Source: Colias croceus (taxonomy: Eukaryota; Arthropoda; Insecta; Lepidoptera; Pieridae). From it: a stretch of 64,000 bases of DNA. A program made the position numbers and the translations under genes. The stretch covers positions 1,495,501 through 1,559,500 of the forward strand of contig NC_059540.1 of NCBI RefSeq assembly GCF_905220415.1, given 5' to 3'. Below the pieces are notes generated by a model. That model was not told the origin of the DNA and ran no database searches. It saw only the letters and a list, made by a program, of their open reading frames with translations. Within the stretch, counting starts at the first letter, position 1. Each line of letters begins with the position of its first letter. This document shows positions 26,675 to 39,690 of this stretch, piece after piece.

Positions 26675-29600
26675 ATGATTTCAAGATCTAAACATCGGTC
26701 TTCGATGGAAATGTGTTCCGATTGTGGGGCATCGGGTAAGATGTTCTAATTTCGATTTGAGACAGTAATTAATGACTAGACTCTTGATTGAGCCGGTGTT
26801 AATATCCTGTTTTTGTCGTAGATCCATCGTGGGCGTCGATAAACCGTGGGTTGTTGTTGTGTGCGGAATGCTGCAGTGTTCATCGGAGTATGGGACGGCA
26901 TATTTCGCATGTAAAATCTTTACGGCAGGGTTCTTGGCCACCTTCCCTTTTAGCTGTACGTAAAATAAACTATAATATATTATGCACTATAATAAAGAAT
27001 ATGTATTTAACCATTATAAACTATTTTATATGGGTAAATGGGTAAATACCCACTGCAATCTTATTCTACTGTAAATAATTTGTTTGCTCAGGATTAATTC
27101 ATGGTTATATCCATTCGTAATAGTATAATTTTGAATACAAAAATATTCTGATGACCTTCATATCTTATTTCCATTATTACACCTCTAAACATATTTTAGA
27201 TATTCTGATGTATAGCCCTACATAATCTTATTTCTATAATTTTTACAATCAATTCAATTTTATATAAATTTTACAAACATTAAATTCTCCTTAGATGGTG
27301 CAAGCGCTCACAGCACAAAATGTAAACAGTATTTGGGAACATTCCTTGTTAGACACATCGGCGCCAAAGCATTTACGGAAGAAACCAACTCCTAAAGACC
27401 CTCTACAGTAAGTATTAAATTTGTTTTATGCTTGCGGTGTATGTTCTGTTTGTTAATTTAGATGATGATGCAATTGTTTAAATTGACTGTTTAAGTGATT
27501 AAACAGGAGCTCTTATAATACAGCAATCATGACTAACTAACAATAATTATAATTAACACAACTCATAATAGTTAGTCCAGATATTGAATATGTGGATAAA
27601 AAATTGCTTCTGTTATTTGGAAATTGTGTAACTTTCTACTGAGTTTATACTAGTGAAAATATTTTTAAACTATTGCATAGCTTCTATCGCGGGCCTTGAG
27701 CGCGGGGACCGAATCGAGAAATTCCGTAACGAAAAAACCTCACGCTCCCCACTCCGACGGGCTCGGAGGTGTGGCTTGAAGGCATGCTATGCAATAGCTT
27801 TACCGCGGCAGTCCCCGAGTGCCACACGTCTTTTTAAATTTCTTTAGTATTCAGATTAAAGTTTCAAATTAACAAACTTACAAAAAAAATATTCCTCTTA
27901 ATAACATTACAGTACAGGTAAAAATCCAGTATGGATCACTTAAACTAAGTAAGGTTACCCTTTCAGTCCAGTGAAATCGGAGTTTATACTAGCTAAGCAT
28001 CTCCGTCTAGCATATGTGTTGAGAGCGAGAAGAGATGAACCTCCCAGTGAGCTAGGAAGACAGTTGCACAGTGCGGTGAGAAGTTCGTCATTGGATACTG
28101 GAATGAGGCTGTTGGCGCAGGGTGCAGATCCTAATTATTATAATCAGGTGTGTTTTAATTAAGTTATTTTTATTTTTCAATGTCAATTTTTTCATTAAAC
28201 GATAGATTCTAGAATTCAAAATAAAGTAAAAAAAAAAACTTATAAAAACATGCTTAAATAAGATAATCATAAGTTATGAAATTATTGTGCTGTCACCAAA
28301 CCTTGAATTAAATCTGTCAATTCGTTTTAAGTGTGTCAAAAATAACTCTAAAGAAGTTGATTGCATACAAACATACAGATGAAGTTAATTTATGTGATTG
28401 TGAGAATTTATGTGAAATTCTAAATCAAATTACATTTTTTTTTCCACAGGAGAAAGGCAACATGTGCCTGCACGTAGCGTGTCGCGCGGGGCAACCGGCG
28501 CAAGCGGAACTGCTGGTGGCGTGGGGCGCAGACCCCACCGCTAGGGACAGCGCAGGGAACACGCCCAGCGAGTGTGCTAGGTTAGTGCTAGAAATAAATA
28601 TGATTATAACTAGCTTACCGCCCGCGGCTTCGCCCGCTTTGTCTAAAACGTAATAAATTATACACTAAAACCTTCCTCTTGAATCACTTTATCTATGTAT
28701 TAAAAAAACCGCATCAAAATCCGTTGCGTAGTTTTAAAGATTTAAGCATACAAAGGGGCATAGGGACAGAGAAAACGACTTTGTTTTATACTATGTAGTG
28801 ATAAAGAGAAAATATGTTTACTATGACGCATATTATGTAAAAAAAGAAAGACAAGATGATTGTTATGCCACATAAGTAACCATTAAAAAGGTACTTGCTT
28901 GATTCTTCGAGGTAGAAGCAATATTACGATTCAGTGGTAGACTTACAAAATGACTAAAGAATAGTCATTTTACGAATTCAATATTATATTCAAATTCAAT
29001 TCAACACATATTTAAGAAAATAGGTGTTGAATTTACACGAATTAAAAAGTTTTTTACTTTGTATCAACATATCATCAGGGTATTGTCGCTTCCTTATCCG
29101 AAAATTGTACCTTTTGTACATTCAAAGTCCCAAATAATAGTGATTACAGAAATAAAAACCACTTTCTTTAAATCTTATATTTTTTTATGAAGTATAGAGA
29201 ATATAACTAAATATAATTCTTTAAAATATTCCAGGCTAGGCGGCCACACAGAGCTAGCTGACCGAATGACGGAGCTAGTGTACGAAGCGACCGACCGAAT
29301 GATATACTTCCTCACCGGCGAGAAACCGGATCACGCGTCCGGCAGACATTACATCGTGCCTCGAGCTCATGATACACACGAGATGACTGACGTCGCTAAG
29401 GCTGCGAGGGGCAAATTGCAATTGGTATGTGTTTAGAATGAACGAATGAATGAATGAATGTACGAAATTGAATGTTCATGTTGGGATTTGGTAATATTTC
29501 CAATAAAACTTCTTCTTTACAACCAATGTTTTTAATAAAAGTTAAACGCATACATTACATTACACAGAGCAACCAAGAAAAGGACAGGTAGCGCACCAAG

Positions 29601-32600
29601 TGTCAAAAAAGAAGAAACTCAAACATTTACAAAGACATTTTGTACCATAGCGTTTACATATACACCAATAAACTACATTATAAATTTATACTCAATAGAT
29701 CATGAGTGAATGAATGTACGAAATTTAATGTTCAGGAGTTAATGAATGAACGAAATTGAATGTTCAGGAGTGAATGAATGTATGAAATTGAATGTTTATG
29801 AGTGAATGAAGTAAATAATGATATTCAATGTGAGTTTAATATGTTTTGAACATTTCAGTTGCCTAATCATCTATTTGAAGAATTGGTTATGGACATCTAC
29901 GATGAAATAGATCGACGAGAAACGGAAGCTAGTAAGTAAATCTTGTTTGTTAAACAAATCTTATCATAATGCATGTAGATAGCACGAAACATTAAAAACG
30001 CTCTATATGTCATATATATACATATAAGCGTCAAACACGAGCGTCACATACGTTGTATCTATTAGAAATTAGCATGTTAAAAAGAAAACACAAATTTCAT
30101 AGAGTACGAAATTTCGAGCCCTTGTGAAGCTCGTGCTGTGTCTGTATAGGTCGCTATAATTTTTATTCCTTAGGCCGCTTCCATGCAATAATATATCGAA
30201 ATAAAACTAAGTCTTTTTGTGAAATACATTTATTTCCATAACCCACTTAATCCACTAACATCACAATTCTCAATTTCCCAGTCTGGCAAACCAGCGCAAC
30301 CGGTCTAGAACGTTGCGGAGTAGCATTCCTCCCGGTGAACCCAGCGCTATCAGCTCCCAGGAACCAGGGAAGACAGAAACTGGCCCGTCTCTCTTCACCA
30401 GAGTTCGCTACTCTACTGCGAGATGTACTGCTGGACGCTACTAGACGACAGAGGATCGCTAGTTTGCAGCCGAGAGGTGAGTTAAAAGTTATGAGGGTAG
30501 TTTAAGCAAGATTTGTATGCCTTTGGTACACAAAATTCGTTCTACGTAATTGTTGGTTTACAAATTTTTTATTAAAAATATTCGTTTAAAAATAGAATTT
30601 GCCTACTATATGAATTTGAAGAGAAACAATTTTCTCAAACATTTTTTTTAATCACCAGAAAAATAGTCTAAAAGCTTGTTTCCTGACAATTTGTCAACTT
30701 ATTTTAATCCAAAATCAAATTTGAGACGTTCTATAAGCTTCTTTACTGACAATTTGTCAACATATTTTAACCCTAAACTAATTTTGGAAAATGTTTTTGT
30801 TATGAATAAAATTTGAAAACGTCAAGTTTTTGTAATTCTATATTTCCCTTACAGCGTTAACAGGCCCTACAAACCCACTACTATCAGCGAGCCACTTACG
30901 TCACTTGTCACAATTATCAGACGACGAGCCGCTGTACGATTCTGTCGCGTCTGACGACGACTATGCAGCACTACGGGAACTTGATGTGAGTAACGACGGG
31001 TGTATATGTAGTATGGTCTATGTTGTTATGATAATTTTTAAACGTGTACAACTTTTTTGGTTGATTTATAAATAATTATTTTTGAATTTGATGTGAGTAA
31101 CGACGGGTGTAGGTAGTTGTGTGGCAAATTGTTAGTTTATTATAAATAATTACTTCTGGAAAGTAAAATAATGTCAGATTAGTTATGAAAACGATATGGT
31201 CCTTCGAGCCGGATCTATCTGCAGTCGAAGTCTCGAGATTTGGCTAGAAGGACCAGCTTGTAGCTTTTATGTATTTAATGATTAATTAGAGAACTAACAA
31301 AACAAATTAATTATTATTAATTCCTACGTTATAGAAATCATCCATTATCCATATCCTGAAAATAATTATAAACTTTCTAGATGTCCGCATTAGACCCGAA
31401 AGCGGGCGAAACGGTATCATCCACGTACAACGCGTCCCTCCCAAACGACCAACCACTATCCGAACGAACAAACACACCGACAGACCGGAGCGAAGAAGTC
31501 GAAACGCTCAAAAAGGAACTGGACAGCCGCGATTCCACCATCACGGAACTCAAGAACCAACTGAAGAACTTACAGACCATAGTCGAGCAGCTGACCAAAG
31601 AGAACAGCGTGCTAAAGACAAGCAGCATAGACGATGACAGTATATCCCAGGTGTCCATAAGTGAGGAGGTGAAGGAGAGGGGGAGGAGTATGGACCAGCA
31701 GTTGGGGGGCGCGGGGGAGGGGGAGGGGGAGGACGTCAAACTTAAGACCCGCCCGGTCAGTATGTATGAGACTAGGGAGGGTCCGAGGAATAACTGGCAG
31801 GTTACTAAACATCAGGTACTAATCGTTAATTGTGTAGTTAGATTAATTTTAGTAACAGTAGTAATTAATAATGATTGTTAAAAAATTAGTTTGTAATGAT
31901 TAGCTATAACAATCTTGGATGGATCAATCTTCAAATTTCCTTGTCCCTGTAGAAGAAATAGTTGAGATTTTTTTGTAGTTAAATTTTCTAATAATAATAA
32001 TTAATATAAAAAAAATAATATATTAACACTAGTTATTTAATATATTAACAGTATTTCCCTAATGGTATTATTATATGTAGTTTGGATACATTAACAAATG
32101 TAGATAAAAATCCTCCTAAGAAACCTTTTTAGGTTAGATATTTTTACATTGACAGACAAATTTGGTTTTAAGTTTAAACGAATTACATGAATGAATGCAA
32201 ATGAATTAAAATTAAACTTATATAATACAGATTGTAAATCAATCATTGATAAATTTTATATTACATATTTCCTGTGTGGCAAGACATTAAAATAAATGTA
32301 TTTTCTTTCTTTCTTTCTTTCATATTTAAATATATTTGTGGGTAGTTGTATTTTACTGAGGTCTTTGTTACACAGGGCTATTACACAGGGCTATTATATA
32401 AGCAATGTTGATAAATTTTCCGTTCAGTTGACAAGCATTCCCGGACTGGAGCGGTCGCTCACACAGGGGGCGCTGGAGATTGGCGGCTCTAGTATGATGG
32501 ATATCGACACTTCTAGCGAACCGTTGAATGCAGAGGTAAGAAATAAATCGTGTTAATATTGATTTAACCACTGAGCCAAAGGGGGGAAAAGGTGCCAAGT

Positions 32601-34514
32601 TTTTATTGAGGAAAATCATACAAAGGCAACAATGTCACGCTCGTAAAAAGCTGTGCTTTATCCATTTATTTGTTATTTTTATTCGCGTAACAAGTGTTAA
32701 CTGTAAACAAATACAGATTGGTTTTATAAAGATAAACTTTTAAAAATATATTAGTCTAGATAAAATCATACATTAAATAGCGGTGAGGGTATAATGAGAA
32801 TTTAACAAAAATGTCGTAACTGGGTTTTTAAAGGTGTTTTTAGAATAATTGACTTTATTTATTCTTTATTGGAAAATACAGAGACAGACAGAAATATACA
32901 TAAAACAGAAAAATCTTTTTAACTAAAACGATACATGAAAATGTCTCGATATAGTGCTTTCACTGCAAACATTTATATTATAATTTGCCAGCAGTAGGAG
33001 AGAGAGTTTAGCTGTTAATTTTATGTAATTACATTTTTATTACACATTTTTTTAAAGTATTATATTTTTATAAGCAGGTGACGAGATTTTTTTAATACTT
33101 GTATCTACAGGTGGTACAATGTCGCGCGGAAGCGGTGACGCGTGCGATCCAAGAACTATGGAGTGCTGCGAGACTGCAGCGTGCGAGGTTGCCGGACCGC
33201 GCCGCCGCAGTGCGACGCGCCGCCGCTTCATTGCTCGCGCTCTTCCCGCAGGTACACCCCGGACACTCCATACAAAATTGTCCTTTCTACACTCACACTA
33301 GCATTACACATTTTTACACAATACAAAATATAATCTATACTTAATATTATAAAGCTGAAGAGTTTGTTTGTTTGTTTGAACGCACTAATCTCGGGAACTA
33401 CTGGTCCGATTTGAAAAATTCTTTCGGGGTTAGATAGCCCATTTATCGAGGAAGGTTATAGGCTATATTTCATCACGCTACAGGCAACAGGAGTGGAGCC
33501 ACGGGGGTGAAACCGCGCGGAGCAGCTAGTACAAAATATATACATTATACAGTGGTGAACGTTTAATTAGAAACACCTGACAGTGAATTAGTCATCAAAT
33601 TTATTTAACATTTGTGTAGCAACGTATTAGAGATTAATCATTATTTCATACATAATAGAACACCTGTCTATGTAGTTTCATAAGATATTGATTAATTTTA
33701 ATCAAATGTTACCTTAGTTTTAGTCTATGTTAGTTAATAAGTTGTTACACAAATGTTCAATAAATTGGATGACTAATTCATTGTGTTAGATGTTTCTAAT
33801 AATTATACGTCTACCGCTGTATATAGAGAAATCTCATATTCTGTGGAGCGCGGTTGCCGGCCTGCAGGTACTGTGTTGAGTGGGTACAGTCGTGCACATA
33901 ACGCGTGCGAGGTTGCCAGTTTAGGTGATATCTCATATTCTATGGAGTGCAGCGCGTCTACAGCGAGCGAGGTTTCCGGACTGCGACGCGATGCCGCTTC
34001 GCTGCTCGCGCTCTTCCCGAAGGTACTGTGCATATAGTGTCGAAATTTTCGATAGTTCCTGGAGGGAATGTACATAAAATATTGAAGATAGCAAAAAATA
34101 TTTTTAAAAAGAAATAAAACTGCATTCAAATATTTTCGAAAATCCACTTGCTTCAACCGGGAATCGAATGATCTAAAAATTTAAATTTATAATTTTATTC
34201 TTAGAAATTTTCGATTTTTACCAGAATTTCAAAGGTAGGCATTTGTGACATACAATCCAAACACCATCAAACAATCATTAACAATAATTCAACCGTAAAA
34301 AAATCCCAACACTATCGCACAGCTATAAACAATCATTCCCTTCCAGACATGTGCGGACGCGTCCCTAGAACAAGTGGTCAGCGAGCTGCGAACAGCGAGC
34401 GAAGAATTAGCCATAGCGTGTACAGCACAAGCTCCAATAGACCAAGTGCGTACAGCTGCGTACGATCTTGCTAAAGCGACGAAGTTATTAGTTACTCACT
34501 TCCAGCCCTCCTAG
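26675..34514 (+). CDS. Git: GIT (ARF GTPase-activating protein, PIX/paxillin scaffold), complete
   Basis: Thirteen exons: 26675-26735, 26822-26955, 27295-27407, 27967-28147, 28450-28580, 29235-29424, 29859-29931, 30282-30476, 30855-30985, 31381-31815, 32428-32535, 33111-33251 and 34347-34514. All have GT-AG introns and consistent phases; the protein has 686 residues. Domains in order: ArfGAP zinc finger CSDC-x16-CAEC with the Arg finger in HRSMGRHISHVKSL (residues 14-47); ankyrin repeats (about 128-217, e.g. MCLHVACRAGQPAQAELL); two Spa2 repeats (RQKLARLSSPEFATLLRDVL and EPLYDSVASDDDY); a coiled coil in exon 10 (ETLKKELDSRDSTITELKNQ); a C-terminal FAT-like helical bundle in exons 12-13 ending HFQPS. 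GIT proteins inactivate Arf6 and carry PIX-PAK complexes to focal adhesions and synapses. Intron 12 contains decayed copies of exon 12. Confidence 0.95.
27650..27846. mobile_element. Interspersed element, family I, in Git intron 3
   Basis: Inverted relative to the copy at 18245-18440. CATAGCTTCTATCGCGGGCC at the left pairs loosely with CTATGCAATAGCTTTACCGC at the right, giving an imperfect terminal inverted repeat. The small ORF on it (27653-27847) is not a gene. Confidence 0.6.
28610..28802 (-). repeat. CTAGT-type repeat, family D, in Git intron 5
   Basis: It starts ACTAGCTTACCGCCCGCGGC and ends GACTTTGTTTTATACTATGT. Near-identical copies are at 48255-48452 and, lacking the GC-rich end, 54560-54714. 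It begins only 30 bp after the donor of exon 5. Confidence 0.75.
32304..32321 (+). repeat. (CTTT)n microsatellite in Git intron 10
   Basis: Four to five CTTT units directly after ATTAAAATAAATGTATTTT. It may mark the end of a decayed transposable element. Confidence 0.6.
33334..33530 (+). repeat. Family C (Lep1-like) repeat in Git intron 12
   Basis: Complete copy from ATATTATAAAGCTGAAGAG and the GTTTGTTTGTTTGAACGC segment to the tail GTGAAACCGCGCGGAGCAGC followed by TAGT. The CTAG|T end fits a Helitron-like terminus. Confidence 0.8.
33825..34030 (+). pseudogene. Degenerate tandem copies of Git exon 12
   Basis: The segment 33945-34020 repeats the second half of exon 12 (33111-33251): TATGGAGTGC, then GCGAGCGAGGTT, CCGGAC, TGCGACGCG, and CTGCTCGCGCTCTTCCCG, followed by a donor-like AAG|GTACTG. 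Compared with exon 12, about 13 bp is missing between CCGGAC and TGCGACGCG, so the frame shifts. A second, more decayed fragment lies at 33840-33935 (GTGGAGCGCGGTTGCCGG, GCGTGCGAGGTTGCCAG). The true exon 13 joins exon 12 in frame without them, so these are probably dead exon duplicates. Confidence 0.65.
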
Positions 34515-34558
34515 CGAACGGCCTACTACACGACAGTGTAGGCCCGACCCAAGGGGGC

Positions 34559-34615
34559 AATAAACCTCCTCAAGTGCTGTGTGGGAACGTTTTTTAAATA
34601 AGTGTTTTGAATAAA
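34559..34615 (+). terminator. Poly(A) signals of Git
   Basis: AATAAA occurs at 34559-34564 and 34610-34615, about 45 and 96 nt after the Git stop codon (TAG, 34512-34514). Confidence 0.55.
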
Positions 34616-34745
34616 GAATGTTTTTTTTGTGGAACGATTTTGAATTAAGAATTTTCGTGTTGTAAAATGGTGGTGTTTTTGAATTAGGAATCTTGTGTTC
34701 TACGTTGATGGTGACGTTTTTGAATATGGAATTTTGTGTTCCGTA

Positions 34746-35319
34746 AGGCTTAGCACGCACTGCGGTTAAACGTACGCGTTTTATCGTAGGTCTGAAACCG
34801 CAAAAAAATGTAACACATAGTTTTCTACACAAGCGCACACATTAGTGACGTTTTTCAGTGACTGATTTTAAAAACGTAACTTGCTACATTTTGATCGCGT
34901 TTTTTTGTGTCCTATAGTAATAGTATGGTAGCGCACGCACAGCGTTTAACCGCATTCGGTTTTATATTGCTTGCTACGGCTTGTAATAATTTATCAAAGG
35001 TACTAATAGACATTCAGTAGTAATTAAAAAATGTATCGGGATGCTCTCGCACATCATTGTACATTTTGCAAAAGTATCCTTTTAAATGTCTTTGATCTGT
35101 TAGCGGATGTACCCAGTACTTATGGCGGCGGCGTTGTTTACGACTTTTGCTTCTTATATTTCAAAATCAAAGCCACAACACATGCTACTCGCCAGAAATC
35201 CATGATGGTACTGACATAAAATTAAGCAAAACGCGAGCCGCAATGCGTGTTCGTATGCGGTTTTGCGTTTTCAGCTATTCCTGTGCTGCTCGCGTTTAAC
35301 CGCAGTGCGTGCTAAGCCT
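34746..35319. mobile_element. MITE, about 574 bp, flanked by TA
   Basis: The left end is AGGCTTAGCACGCACTGCGG followed by TTAAACG. The right end is its inverse, CGTTTAACCGCAGTGCGTGC followed by TAAGCC. TA occurs on both sides (34744-34745 and 35320-35321). There is no transposase reading frame. Confidence 0.75.
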
Positions 35320-35321
35320 AA

Positions 35322-35483
35322 GAGCTAGCGCGCAAGAGCAACTTTTGTCTCCGCAACTATTTTGTCTCTCCCATTAACTCTATGGGGAGTTGCGTCGCTA
35401 CGTGAGCGCACTTTCATACTATCCCATAGGTGGGAGAGACAAAATAGTTGCGGAGAAAAAAGTTGCTCTTGCGCGCTAGCTCT
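35322..35483. mobile_element. MITE, 162 bp, with about 54-bp terminal inverted repeats
   Basis: AGAGCTAGCGCGCAAGAGCA at the left and its exact inverse at the right. The pairing runs on through TTGTCTCCGCAACTATTTTG and TCTCTCCCA with one or two differences. It is flanked by TA at 35320-35321 and 35484-35485. The left TA is also the right TA of the preceding MITE. Confidence 0.8.
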
Positions 35484-36229
35484 TATAGAGATGGATGGAT
35501 TTGAATAATCAAATTGTTTCTATTCTTTTCTGATGACATGAAATTGAGAAGGTGTTGCGAACGGTTGTGTTCTATTTTTGTATTAATTAGCATAATGAAT
35601 TTCGAGTTTTGGTTTTTTTTTATACTCTTTCTAAATTAATCAACCCTCAAACCCTAGAAAATACTAAATTAATCAAGCTTATGTTTCATGGTGGGTTATC
35701 TGTTTAGATGAAACCTTTTTGTTTCATCATGAACTTATAATTTTTTTCTAAAAAACTTATTATTAATATAATTAATTAATAATAATTTTTGTCTTCCTAA
35801 GTGTGTATATCGATCGATTCAATTTCCTTTAATTAACGTGATTAATCTAGTTATAATCTTGATAATTATTTGGAGAAAATATTGATGCAGTGCGAAATAA
35901 GAAAAATTTATATGAAGAAATGTTGGTTTGTATTTGTGTTGTGACTTTGTAGTAGGTAAGGAATGTATCAAATTCTAAAAGTTATTCTAAAATTGTATCC
36001 ATTTTGTCAAATGTTGGTTTAATATTACAATAACGTTTAGCTTTGCAAAATGTATTAAATAATAATTGTTTAAGAAGTTACTCTAGATTTCATTGGTGTC
36101 TATGCTTTTCTATGTCTATGGTAGAGTGCGTAAAAGAAAGGACAAGTTTTAATGACGTTTATTATTGGAAATTTATTTTAGGCCGGTTGCAGAGCTTCAC
36201 CGACCATCAGTACGTACGTCAGTTACGCT

Positions 36230-36900
36230 TGTCATAGATAGATAGATAGATAGAAAGATAGATAGATAGATAGATAGAAAACACTTTATTGCACACAAAA
36301 ACAAAATTTACAGAAACGATATTATTATAATAAATGTACAATTTGGCGGCCTTATCGCTTAAAAGCGATTTCTTCCAGGCAACCTTGGGATATAGGAAAA
36401 ATAAATCAGTAAAAAGGTAGATAGTGCATAAATACATACATATACAAGGAACTGTAATTATACATAGATAGATAACTTAAGAATCAAATAATATTATACA
36501 AAAACAAAGGAGAAATGAGCAGTATAGGAATACAAATATTAGAAGAGAGGAAAATAAATTTACATAAATAGATAACTAAATCAGCAAAGAACATAGACAA
36601 ACAGCATTAAAGAGATAGATAGTAGTTCTTAACAAGAGTTTTAAAACTATATAAAGATTGGGCTTGCCTGATCGTTGTCGGGAGAGAGTTCCACAATCTT
36701 ACGGCTTGTACGGTAAAAGAGCAATCGTAGAATTTGGAAGTGTGAACAGGCATACGAAGCGTTAGATTGTTGGAGGAACGGAGATTGAGTTCATGAGAAG
36801 ACCCCATAAACACAAATCTTTTTTTCAAGTAGGAAGGAGTTCTAGGATCAAAAAGGATGGAGTATAATAAGGAAAGGATATGCATATTCCGGCATATTAT
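36230..36900 (-). mobile_element. 5'-truncated non-LTR retrotransposon (Jockey/CR1-like) with (TATC)n tail
   Basis: The minus-strand frame ending at 36607 has the hallmark C-terminus of insect LINE reverse transcriptases: DPRTPSYLKKRF, then FTVQAVRLWNSLPTTIRQAQ, then LYSFKTLVKNYY. The 3' UTR runs left to a (GATA)n/(TATC)n microsatellite at 36231-36278, the usual end of CR1/Jockey-type LINEs. Only the last 90 or so residues of ORF2 remain, so it is dead. Confidence 0.8.
36231..36278. repeat. (GATA)n microsatellite
   Basis: About eleven GATA-type units with one AAGATA variant. It forms the 3' tail of the adjacent LINE fragment. Confidence 0.9.
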
Positions 36901-37677
36901 GTATGGAACGCGTGCGTATGGTCGGTCTAGCTATGAACGGTTTTATGAATTTCCATACATATGACAAGCGCGACTGCTTATTGCTTCGCATTTTTAAATT
37001 GTATTTATACACTTATACAGTCATTATGAATAACACAATTCTTATGGGTCATTGCAGCGGGCATTTTTTATCTGTTTTGTTGAACAATTTTGTTATACAT
37101 TTTACGTGTTTATTTTATAAGAAACTTAGTGTCTCAAAAGGCAATAAATTTAAATCGCTACAATCTAATCGCTAAAATCGATCAATGAAATAGATTTAAA
37201 ATGCATTCGAACCATAGGTCATAAAGTGACAAGACAGCACAGAATTACCATAGACAATTTTAACAAAAAATTTAACATTATTTCATTTAAAATGAGGAAT
37301 TTTTGAAAACGGTAAAACAGCAGGAAAAGGATATTTGTTTGTACTAATTGTTTAAATGTACATTTATAGTAAAGGTTGTATAGTATAAAGGTAGTGTTAA
37401 AGGCACAGTTATTTTTGCTATATTTATGTACAAATTGAATAGCTTCATCATTTATATTTGCATATAGCTATTGAGATGATATGAAATAAGTCTTAGAATA
37501 CATATATATGACGTAGGAGCGGTATATGCAAACAAATTAACAGTTAAAGCTGTTCCGCGTTATCTACATAAACATTCTACACACGCACACAAACATAGTA
37601 ACGTACACATTCACGTACTCCGTAGTGAGACAAAGATAGAATATACATTTAAACCATTAGCCGGAAAAAAGAGTTAG

Positions 37678-37898
37678 AGCGGCCGTACACGGACTGCTCG
37701 AGTAGTTAACAGCTGAGCTACATACACGGACTGCTCGAGATGTCGCTACAAACCGCGCAGTTGACGACTTGAAGCGGTCGCGACTGCTCGAGCAGTCCGT
37801 GTACGGCAGTGAATGAATGTCTATAGTTCACCGCGCGGTCGCGTCTTCAAGCCGTCGGTCTCAACTGCTTGAAGCGGTCCGTGTACGGCCGCCCTTAG
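37678..37898. mobile_element. MITE, family K, with internal palindromes
   Basis: The ends are GCGGCCGTACACGGACTGCT and, inverted, GCGGTCCGTGTACGGCCGCC. The body repeats CTGCTCGAGCAGT-type palindromes and has a GAATGAATGTCTATAGTTCA segment. A diverged copy in the opposite orientation is at 56982-57203. Confidence 0.8.
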
Positions 37899-39125
37899 CG
37901 TAACCGACTAAACGAAACCCGGCTAATTAGTTGACTTCAAACGTAACGTGTATACCGCTTCTACCTCAGTTTATATAGATTATGTATTCAAAGATAAAAA
38001 TAATTTCATAAGCGTTGGTCACATGTATACTAAGTGTAAGGTGCTTATAGTTGGAATTGCCCAGTGAATAGAGAAGCTGACACGATCGTGCCTCCATGTT
38101 ATTGTAGATTATAATCAGACAGACTTCAAGGTGGATATTAAAATGGTATATGGAATAGGTCAAGAAAGTAAATTCAAGAAACTAATGGAACCTTAAAAAT
38201 TGTTTCTACTATTTATTGTTTTCAATTTTATTATTTATCAAAGACTATTTTTACAGAACCATCTCGTTACGGTTCTCAAGAGAAAGAGAATGTCTAGTTC
38301 TACTTTTATCAGTTGAAAGTATCATTCACTATGGGACATGAATTTTAGAGCTATCCTTCTCACTCTAGTGTTTGATACTTCTGAGTGATAGAAAGTGACA
38401 GATATACATTTGTCAACTCCTGCCTCACAGTTATAATATGAAATTGCGGGTTGCAATTTAGAAAAAAATGCTTCAATATGCGTTTTGTAGTCTGTTTGAT
38501 TGAACTTTATAGTATTATTCGTTTCTAATTACTGGATAGTTTAATTTTTTATAGCTAGCTAGTACCTTCATTGTTGAATTTGGAAGTCGTATACTATATG
38601 AATATTGGCTTCTAGACTATATATTATTTATAATTATAATGTATTATGTAACCTAGATTTTATACAAGTTCACAAATGTATAACAAATGTAGATAGCTGT
38701 GTATAATTTAATAATTTAGATACTGTATAAAATTTAAATCGATATGTTGGCTGTAGAGCTGCGTACGCTAAATTAATTCAATTTTAAATACATTATAATC
38801 GACTCCAAGGTTTTATTGTTCTTGAATTTTGTATTACATAATAAAAAAATACAATCTGAATATTATGTTTTTTATAATGTAGTTTTTTTCATGAACCTAA
38901 ATGTCGTTATCTAAAATGAAAGTTGCCATATCTAATAATATTACCTTTCCTTAGTATTTTGTAAAAAAAACTTGTTATTTAATATTTAAAATTGAATTAA
39001 ATTTCCGAACGCAGCGTACCCAAGCAGTGCTTCTTATATTTTAGATATATTAATTATACACATGGGTACTAGGTATGATCACTGTATGTGCCAATGTAGC
39101 TAGGTATTGCAACGTTTATATAATA

Positions 39126-39290
39126 GGCCCTCTTCACAATCGGCAGCGTTGGCCCAACAAATGATCGTCGATGTTTGCCGCCATTATGGCGCTTATGAAT
39201 AAACACTTTCAAGTACGGCCGTCATTAAGGCCCTCTACACCATCGTTATTGGCTCTACTGGCCCAACGCTGCTCATTGTGAAGAGGGCCC
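39126..39290. mobile_element. MITE, 165 bp
   Basis: Left end GGCCCTCTTCACAATCGGCA followed by GCGTTGGCCC. Right end CGCTGCTCATTGTGAAGAGG followed by GCCC, about a 30-bp imperfect inverted repeat. It is non-coding; no clear target duplication was seen. Confidence 0.7.
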
Positions 39291-39690
39291 TTAATTGGTA
39301 CACGAATCAATGTGATTGAGAAACGTAAAAGTGCTTTAATTTAATTTGCCGTATACAAATATGCCATACTTAAAATTTGTCATACATTTATGTAGTATTT
39401 TTTGCGTATTTTTAATTAATTGACGATTTCGTACGCTTTAAGGGTTTAAAGATTCATCGAAATGATAAGAAACGATAAATTCAAACTTATTGTTTGTTCA
39501 GTATGCGGAAATATTAAAAAATAACTTGATGATGTTATTATTAAAAAAAAATTTTTGTCTCTTTTGCCATAAGAAAATTTTACATTAATATTTAATATTC
39601 TGTACAAACGTTAATTGCGAACAAATATATCGATTGTAATCTCGCTTCAATTATAATAATATTTAAAATTTAAATTGTTGGGGAGTCCCC

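Noticed and set aside
31377..31739. 120-codon Ser-rich minus-strand ORF
   Set aside because: Exact antisense of the coiled-coil exon of Git, a shadow of real coding sequence.
36231..36278. Short regular repeats as a CRISPR-like array
   Set aside because: Simple GATA microsatellite forming a LINE tail; no spacers.
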